Shown piece by piece: positions 18,296 to 22,241 of a stretch of 22,241 nucleotides of DNA. Position numbers and translations under genes: made by a program. Source of the stretch: an uncultured Clostridium sp. (GTDB lineage: Bacteria; Bacillota; Clostridia; TANB77; CAG-508); contig CAMMLF010000008.1 of NCBI GenBank assembly GCA_946497585.1, positions 1 to 22,241 of the forward strand, in the 5' to 3' direction. The notes under the pieces are model-generated. The model saw only the letters and a program-made list of their open reading frames with translations, made no database searches and had not been told where the DNA came from. Position 1 is the first letter of the stretch. Each line of letters begins with the position of its first letter.

Positions 18296-18507
18296 ATTAC
18301 AATTCACAGCTTAATCTTTATACCTTAAGCTCCAATATATATTTCTCTGCATTTACTTCGAGGTTTCGCTATTCGCGAAAACTCTCGCACGCTCCGACTG
18401 CGCTTCTAAGATAAAGACATTTGGCTATTGCTCCTTATCAGCTCCGCTCGCTAAAAGCTCCGAAACATATATTGGAGCTTTTTTAATAAAATAGCTGTGG
18501 TTACAAA
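18296..18507. repeat. Palindromic intergenic element E with terminator-like right arm
   Basis: The inner arms AAGCTCCAATATAT (18327-18340) and ATATATTGGAGCTT (18467-18480) are exact complements. The outer arms ATTACAATTCACAGCTT and AGCTGTGGTTACAA pair imperfectly. The interior contains CATTTACTTCGAGGTTTCGC and CTTCTAAGATAAAGACA, both aligning to copies A and D. On the + strand the right inner arm is followed by TTTTTT, so this long hairpin could end transcription of the KAP gene. The rest of the 353-base gap before secG holds the secG promoter; I see no gene in it. Confidence 0.8.
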
Positions 18508-18534
18508 ATGAAATCTGAGAAATTAAAAAATTAC

Positions 18535-18563
18535 TTGATTTTTACGTAGATTTATGATATTAT
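18535..18563 (+). promoter_or_regulatory. secG promoter
   Basis: TTGATT (18535-18540) and TATTAT (18558-18563) are 17 bases apart, with TGA just before the -10. It lies about 70 bases before the secG start, just beyond element E. Confidence 0.6.
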
Positions 18564-18631
18564 ATATTATATGTGAAAAATGAGCTTAATTTAAAAGAGA
18601 ACATTAGGCAGAAAGAAAGAGGTTATTCAAG

Positions 18632-18880
18632 ATGGAAGTAGCAAAAAACATATTAACAGTTATATATTTAATAGTTTGTGTAGCTTTAATTATAATCACA
18701 TTACTACAAAATAAAGACAGAAATTCAATGGAAGATATTGCAGAAAATCCAAATGCAAATAAATTTTATGAAAAAACCAAAGGAAGAACTAAAGGTGGTA
18801 AAGTTCAAAGAAATACAATCATAATTGGTATAATATTTGCAGTACTAACTATAGCTTTAGGAATTGTTTATGTATTATAA
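18632..18880 (+). CDS. secG: Preprotein translocase subunit SecG
   Basis: An 82-residue protein with two membrane segments (about 4-25 and 61-81), joined by a polar loop containing TLLQNKDRNSMEDI and a Gly/Lys-rich stretch. This is the standard SecG layout; SecG assists SecYEG in protein export across the membrane. The start follows GAAAGAGG, spaced about 9 bases from the ATG. It has its own promoter upstream and a strong terminator 7 bases past the stop. Next comes rnr, the usual neighbour of secG in Bacillota. Confidence 0.93.
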   Translation: MEVAKNILTVIYLIVCVALIIITLLQNKDRNSMEDIAENPNANKFYEKTKGRTKGGKVQRNTIIIGIIFAVLTIALGIVYVL

Positions 18881-18886
18881 GTTTTA

Positions 18887-18920
18887 AAGGGTGCACAAAT
18901 TTAATTAGTGCACTCTTTTT
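18887..18920 (+). terminator. secG Rho-independent terminator
   Basis: AAGGGTGCAC (18887-18896) pairs with GTGCACTCTT (18908-18917) over 10 base pairs including one G-U, with an 11-base loop. The T-run starts within the stem and continues to 18920. Confidence 0.85.
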
Positions 18921-18924
18921 GTTG

Positions 18925-19049
18925 TAATTGAAAAAGAATTACAATTTTGACGTCGTTATTCTGCAAAAGAAAATCCTCGGCGTATAGCAAATACGCCTCC
19001 GGTATTTCTTTCTTGAATGCCTAGTCAAAATTTAATTCTTTTTCAATTA
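18925..19049. repeat. Palindromic element F with a distinct core
   Basis: The arms of 26-27 bases are nearly perfect: TAATTGAAAAAGAATTACAA then TTTTGAC (18925-18951) against GTCAAAATTTAATTCTTTTT then CAATTA (19024-19049), differing by one inserted base. The 72-base core is unlike copies 0-E. It holds a second hairpin, GGCGTA (18979-18984) and TACGCC (18992-18997) with a 7-base loop, flanked by AAAGAAAATCC and GGTATTTCTTT. It fills the gap between the secG terminator and rnr, ending 44 bases before the rnr ATG, so the rnr transcript may carry it as a leader structure. Confidence 0.8.
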
Positions 19050-19093
19050 GTTTAAACTTGTACTTTTTGAAATAATTTGGAGGATATTTTAAA

Positions 19094-21061
19094 ATGAACT
19101 TAATTGAAGGAAAATTTATTGGGCATGAACGAGGCTTTGGCTTTGTAAAAATCTCAGATGATGAGCCAGACATTTTCATAACAAAAAACAACAAAAAAGA
19201 TGCTATGAATGGAGACATAGTTGAAGTAAAAATAATAGATGAGAATAGTGGCAACAGTAAAGAAGGTGCCATTGTTCAAGTTGTGGAAAGAAATACAAAA
19301 CAAGTAGTAGGAACTTTTGAAAAAAGTAGAAATTTTGGATTTGTTATTCCAGATGACAGCACTCTTGGAACAGACATTTTTATATCAAAATCTAATTTTG
19401 GAAAAGCAAAAAATCATCAAAAAGTTGTAGTAAAAATTACTAAATATCCTAGAAAAGGTATGAAGGCAGAAGGGAAGATTGTCGAAGTCTTAGGATATGA
19501 AGATGAAACTGGTGTGGACATGCTTTCAATTATAAAAGAATATAATTTAGAAAGTGAATTTCCTAAAAATGTTTTAGAAGAAGCTAAAAGAGTAAGTAAA
19601 AAGGAAATTGTTCCAAATGGTAGAGTAGACTTAAGAGATAAAGAAATTTTCACTATTGACGGAGAAGATGCAAAAGATTTAGATGACGCCGTTTGCGTAG
19701 ATAAAAATGATGATGGAACATATACACTTGGAGTGCATATTGCTGATGTAAGCTACTATGTGCAAGATGGAAGCTTGCTTAATAAAGAAGCAATAAAAAG
19801 AGGTACAAGTGTGTATATGCTAAATCGCGTTATTCCAATGCTTCCAACTGAATTATCTAATGGATGTTGTAGCTTAAATGAAGGTAAAGATAGATATGCC
19901 ATTTCAGTTATAATGAAAATAGATTCAAAAGGAAAAGTTATAGATAATGATATTTTCAAAAGCATCATTAAAGTAACTAAAAGAATGAATTATAATGACG
20001 TATATAAAATAATCGAAAGAAGTGATGAAAAGGTATTATCAAAATATGAGCCATATATTTCGCATTTTGATAGAATGAAAGAATTAGCCTTAATTTTGAA
20101 AGATAGAAGACTAAAAGATGGATATTTATCTTTAGATATACCGGAAAGTAAAATTACTTTAGATAAAAATGGCAAACCAATAGATATTATGGCTTATGAA
20201 ACAAATTTTGCACATGAAATAATCGAGCAATTTATGCTAACAGCAAATGAAACAGTCGCAGAAAGATTTTATTGGTTAGAGCTACCTTTTATTTATAGAG
20301 TTCATGAAAAGCCAGATAGCGATAAAGTAAAAGAATTAAATAAATATCTGTTTAACTTTGGATATAGAATAAAAGGAAAATTGGATGATGTGAAGCCAAA
20401 AGCATTTTCACAAATATTAGAAGATGTAAAAGGAAAAGATGAAGAAAGGGTAGTTTCTAATTTGCTTTTAAGAACCTTAAAAGTTGCAAGATATGAAGCG
20501 GAAAATAAAGGACACTTTGGTATTTCAAGTAAATATTATTGCCATTTTACATCACCAATTCGTAGATATCCTGATTTATTTATACATAGGGTTATATCAA
20601 AATACTTAGAGTATATGAGTACAGAATCGAATAAAGGCAAAAATGTTAAGCGTAATAAGGCAGTAAATGATATAATTGATGAAAACACAAAGGCAAAACT
20701 AGAAAAGCAAGCAATAAAATACGCTGAAAGTTCTTCAAAATGTGAGCAAAATGCTACAAAAGCAGAAAGAGCAAGTGAAGATATTAAAAAGGCTGAATAT
20801 ATGCAAGATAAAATTGGCGAACAATATGATGGTATTATTTCAAGTATAACAAGTTGGGGAATGTTTGTACAATTAGATAACACAGTAGAAGGGTTAATTA
20901 GACTGGCAGAAATAAATGATGATTTTTACATTTATGATGATTTAAATAAACAACTAATTGGCAAAGAAACTAAAAAAGTATACAAACTTGGACAAAAAGT
21001 AAAAATTGAAGTTGTATTTGCAGATAAGCAAACGAGAAAGATAGATTTTAAGTTATTATAA
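19094..21061 (+). CDS. rnr: Ribonuclease R (short form)
   Basis: A 655-residue RNase II/R family 3'-5' exoribonuclease that degrades structured RNA. Cold-shock domain 1 starts at once (GKFIGHERGFGFVKI, residues 6-20) and cold-shock domain 2 follows (VVGTFEKSRNFGFVIP). The RNB catalytic domain has the acidic cluster GEDAKDLDDAV (190-200), then HIADVSYYVQDGS and FGISSKYYCHFTSPIRRYPD. A C-terminal S1 domain (GIISSITSWGMFVQL) ends the protein. Bacillota RNase R is usually longer (B. subtilis about 780) because of an N-terminal winged helix and a basic C-terminal tail; both are absent here. The start has GGAGG about 10 bases upstream. No smpB follows, though secG-rnr-smpB is common. Confidence 0.94.
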   Translation: MNLIEGKFIGHERGFGFVKISDDEPDIFITKNNKKDAMNGDIVEVKIIDENSGNSKEGAIVQVVERNTKQVVGTFEKSRNFGFVIPDDSTLGTDIFISKSNFGKAKNHQKVVVKITKYPRKGMKAEGKIVEVLGYEDETGVDMLSIIKEYNLESEFPKNVLEEAKRVSKKEIVPNGRVDLRDKEIFTIDGEDAKDLDDAVCVDKNDDGTYTLGVHIADVSYYVQDGSLLNKEAIKRGTSVYMLNRVIPMLPTELSNGCCSLNEGKDRYAISVIMKIDSKGKVIDNDIFKSIIKVTKRMNYNDVYKIIERSDEKVLSKYEPYISHFDRMKELALILKDRRLKDGYLSLDIPESKITLDKNGKPIDIMAYETNFAHEIIEQFMLTANETVAERFYWLELPFIYRVHEKPDSDKVKELNKYLFNFGYRIKGKLDDVKPKAFSQILEDVKGKDEERVVSNLLLRTLKVARYEAENKGHFGISSKYYCHFTSPIRRYPDLFIHRVISKYLEYMSTESNKGKNVKRNKAVNDIIDENTKAKLEKQAIKYAESSSKCEQNATKAERASEDIKKAEYMQDKIGEQYDGIISSITSWGMFVQLDNTVEGLIRLAEINDDFYIYDDLNKQLIGKETKKVYKLGQKVKIEVVFADKQTRKIDFKLL

Positions 21062-21092
21062 AAATTTATTTACAAAATTTAGAATAAAACTA

Positions 21093-21121
21093 TAGACAAA
21101 ACAACGAAATTACGATATACT
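21093..21121 (+). promoter_or_regulatory. Toxin mRNA promoter with overlapping palindrome
   Basis: TAGACA (21093-21098) and TATACT (21116-21121) are 17 bases apart. The -10 lies inside a perfect inverted repeat, TACGATATA-CTA-TATATCGTA at 21111-21131, a possible operator. Confidence 0.65.
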
Positions 21122-21159
21122 ATATATCGTAGAAAATGAGAATAAGCAGATGTGGTTTG

Positions 21160-21174
21160 CCTCCAACAAGGAGG
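21160..21174 (+). promoter_or_regulatory. Ribosome-site-covering hairpin of the toxin mRNA
   Basis: CCTCC (21160-21164) can pair with the Shine-Dalgarno GGAGG (21170-21174) across an AACAA loop. The GGAGG is ideally placed 8 bases before the toxin ATG at 21183, so the hairpin would hide an otherwise very strong ribosome site. SD sequestration of this kind is common in type I toxin mRNAs. Confidence 0.65.
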
Positions 21175-21182
21175 TGAGGCTT

Positions 21183-21305
21183 ATGATAGAAACTGAATTC
21201 TTAATTTCAATCATATACATACTTTTTTATGCATTAATAGGAATAACTATCATAGCTCTTACTTCGATAATTACACTTTTAATACTACTACGTAAGAGCA
21301 AATAA
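21183..21305 (+). CDS. Small hydrophobic type I toxin (holin-like)
   Basis: A 40-residue peptide (starting MIETEFLISIIYILF, ending LLILLRKSK). It has a short acidic N-terminus, one membrane segment from about 7 to 35 and a basic tail. These features fit the holin-like/Fst/TxpA-type toxins that insert into the cell membrane. The Shine-Dalgarno GGAGG is 8 bases from the ATG, and the CDS has its own promoter and a downstream hairpin at 21364-21393. An antisense RNA begins beyond the stop on the other strand and converges on the 3' end. It is too short for an ordinary gene call. Family membership is by resemblance; a regulatory leader peptide is the main alternative. Confidence 0.7.
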   Translation: MIETEFLISIIYILFYALIGITIIALTSIITLLILLRKSK

Positions 21306-21351
21306 CCAAAAAAACAGACACATCTGTAAACTTTCCCGAGTTAGATGTGTC
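21304..21351 (-). terminator. Antisense RNA terminator
   Basis: GACACATCT and AGATGTGTC (21317-21325 and 21343-21351) form a perfect 9-bp stem. On the - strand the stem is followed by TGTTTTTTTGG. There is no T-run on the + strand side, so the terminator points leftward. Confidence 0.8.
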
Positions 21352-21401
21352 AAAACACATTTAGGAGAAGTGGACCACGTTTGTGGTTTCTCCATTTTCT
21401 A
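21306..21401 (-). ncRNA. Predicted antisense RNA antitoxin
   Basis: A predicted RNA of roughly 95 bases, transcribed leftwards from a consensus promoter and ending at a hairpin with a T-run at 21304-21351. It is wholly complementary to the 3' untranslated part of the toxin mRNA and stops next to the toxin stop codon, the arrangement seen in TxpA/RatA-type type I systems, where 3'-end overlap triggers RNase III cleavage. Its 5' half folds into the hairpin complementary to 21364-21393. Ends are estimated from the promoter and terminator positions. Confidence 0.65.
21364..21399 (+). terminator. Toxin mRNA terminator
   Basis: GGAGAA (21364-21369) pairs with TTCTCC (21388-21393), with an inner CCAC-GTTT-GTGG stem (21375-21386). 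ATTTTCT follows on the + strand. The T-run is short, so efficiency is uncertain. Confidence 0.55.
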
Positions 21402-21406
21402 CATCT

Positions 21407-21435
21407 ATTATATACATAAAAATTATTTTTGTCAA
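21407..21435 (-). promoter_or_regulatory. Perfect-consensus sigma-A promoter for the antisense RNA
   Basis: On the - strand TTGACA (21430-21435) and TATAAT (21407-21412) are exact consensus hexamers with 17 bases between them. The only thing downstream is the antisense RNA; no - strand gene follows. The rest of the 21062-21474 gap holds only this toxin-antitoxin locus. Confidence 0.88.
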
Positions 21436-21474
21436 TCACTTTGAACGAAAAAACGTATACAAATAAAATTTTAA

Positions 21475-22241
21475 TCAAGTATCAATCAACAAATACCTAG
21501 AAACAATATCCACATTTATATCCACATTAAAGAAAGAATTTTGGTAATTATCTAGCCAGTTGTATTCATTCCATTCATCAATAGTTGCAAAATTTGAAAC
21601 AGCATATTTACCAAAGGCTGTAATATCCGACTTAAATACTTTAGCTGTTTTATATAAATAATCATAAATAAATCTTTCTACATAATATTTTGCATATTCT
21701 TCAATAAGTTCAATATTTTCTTCAGTTAAATTTTTATAATCATCAGACATACTAATTATTCGTGCACTTAAATCAATACTAGGTTTTATATATGGTGTAC
21801 CATTTCTCAAATATACTTTAGTCTTACATTTGCTATTTGTAAGATATAAATCAATATAATTTGTGCTTTCAAATGGACTTGGCACACTAATTACTGCGTT
21901 ATCTAATTCGTTGGTTAAAATTAAATGAGCAATGCATTCAATACCATTTAGTTCTCCGACTAATTTATCTCCTTTAAAAACGGCTAAGCCTAAGTTTTCA
22001 ATATTCTTTTGAGAATCTATAGGTGTTTCCGAAGCAACATAGCTATCATCTGTACCTTCACTTGATAAACTTGAGCTAGATTGGTCACTATTATTTCTGT
22101 TACTAGAATTATTGCCTGAATCGTTATTTGACCCACTACTAGAACTATTGCTAGAATTGTTATTCGAACCACTACTGCTAATACCGCCATCATTAACACT
22201 TCCAAGTGTAGCAAAGCATTCAGTAAAAGAATCAGCAAAAT
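21475..22241 (-). CDS. Ger(x)C family spore germination protein (5' end missing)
   Basis: The open frame runs leftward from the window edge with no stop until 21475, giving about 254 visible residues. The visible part starts within an N-terminal domain fragment (FADSFTECFATLGSVNDGG) and passes through a Ser/Asn/Gly-rich linker of about 45 residues. The C-terminal Ger(x)C domain follows, with ENLGLAVFKGDKLVGELNG, then IECIAHLILTNELDNA, VYLRNGTPYIKPSIDL and the helical YYVERFIYDYLYKTAKVFKSDI. In this family the protein is a lipoprotein subunit of a germinant receptor, acting at the spore inner membrane with GerA- and GerB-type partners. The N-terminus and any lipobox are outside the window. A GTG at 21885 is internal and not the start. 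Confidence 0.88.
   Translation of the reverse strand, partial: FADSFTECFATLGSVNDGGISSSGSNNNSSNSSSSGSNNDSGNNSSNRNNSDQSSSSLSSEGTDDSYVASETPIDSQKNIENLGLAVFKGDKLVGELNGIECIAHLILTNELDNAVISVPSPFESTNYIDLYLTNSKCKTKVYLRNGTPYIKPSIDLSARIISMSDDYKNLTEENIELIEEYAKYYVERFIYDYLYKTAKVFKSDITAFGKYAVSNFATIDEWNEYNWLDNYQNSFFNVDINVDIVSRYLLIDT

Noticed and set aside
18232..18414. 60-residue + strand open frame across the end of the KAP gene and into element E
   Set aside because: It overlaps the KAP gene in another frame, has no ribosome site, and its second half is just the palindromic repeat.
3639..18507. The palindromes as a CRISPR array
   Set aside because: Copies are far apart, differ in length and lie between genes; there are no regular repeat-spacer units and no cas genes.
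22017..22238. 73-residue - strand frame rich in Leu/Val/Ile
   Set aside because: It is an out-of-frame reading of the Ser/Asn-rich Ger(x)C linker; the Ger(x)C frame is open to the window edge and continues into a recognisable domain.

Overview
This AT-rich window looks like chromosomal DNA of a spore-forming, low-GC Bacillota, most likely class Clostridia. It carries a YtxC-type sporulation protein, a Ger(x)C germination protein, DisA, RadA, RecD2, ComFC, SecG and RNase R. Strong AGGAGG-type ribosome sites, occasional TTG starts and heavy AGA/ATA codon use fit that picture. I cannot name a genus. Almost everything is on the + strand; the exceptions are ytxC at the left edge and the Ger(x)C gene at the right edge, which is cut by the window end.

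Layout. 149-964 (-) is a ytxC-like gene, divergent from ftsK/spoIIIE (1176-3605). Next come an unrecognised coiled-coil protein (3894-5387), a beta-CASP metallo-beta-lactamase RNase-like protein (5459-7114) and a GH15 glucoamylase-like enzyme (7299-9281). A genome-maintenance block follows: radA (9549-10916), disA (11068-12132), a membrane-anchored cyclophilin (12274-13212), recD2 (13226-15493) and comFC (15521-16132). A KAP-type P-loop NTPase (16308-18278) stands alone between two palindromic elements. After it come secG (18632-18880) and a short RNase R (19094-21061). A compact type I toxin-antitoxin locus (about 21090-21435) lies between rnr and the Ger(x)C gene.

The most unusual layer is between the genes. 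Six gaps hold related 130-250 bp palindromes: 1-148 (truncated by the window), 3639-3848, 7131-7264, 9282-9531, 16138-16282 and 18296-18507. Each has AT-rich arms containing CAATATA/TATATTG and a GC-rich core with a recurring GCGCGGGTCGCTTCGCTCC-like block, in either orientation. Each begins 0 to about 35 bases after an upstream gene's stop codon (the first is seen from the other side, abutting the ytxC stop). Two of them also carry GGGACGGTTC-type arms, and a solo pair of those arms lies at 1036-1095. A seventh palindrome with a different core lies at 18925-19049 between secG and rnr. These look like REP/MITE-like non-coding elements, or a family of structured RNAs at gene 3' ends. No transposase is present in the window.

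How the genes work together. RadA, DisA and RecD2 act in recombination, damage sensing and unwinding; DisA makes c-di-AMP. FtsK/SpoIIIE pumps DNA at division or sporulation. RNase R and the beta-CASP protein act on RNA. The new toxin call rests on four things: a 40-residue hydrophobic peptide, its own promoter, a hairpin covering its ribosome site, and a convergent antisense RNA with a perfect TTGACA-17-TATAAT promoter and its own terminator.
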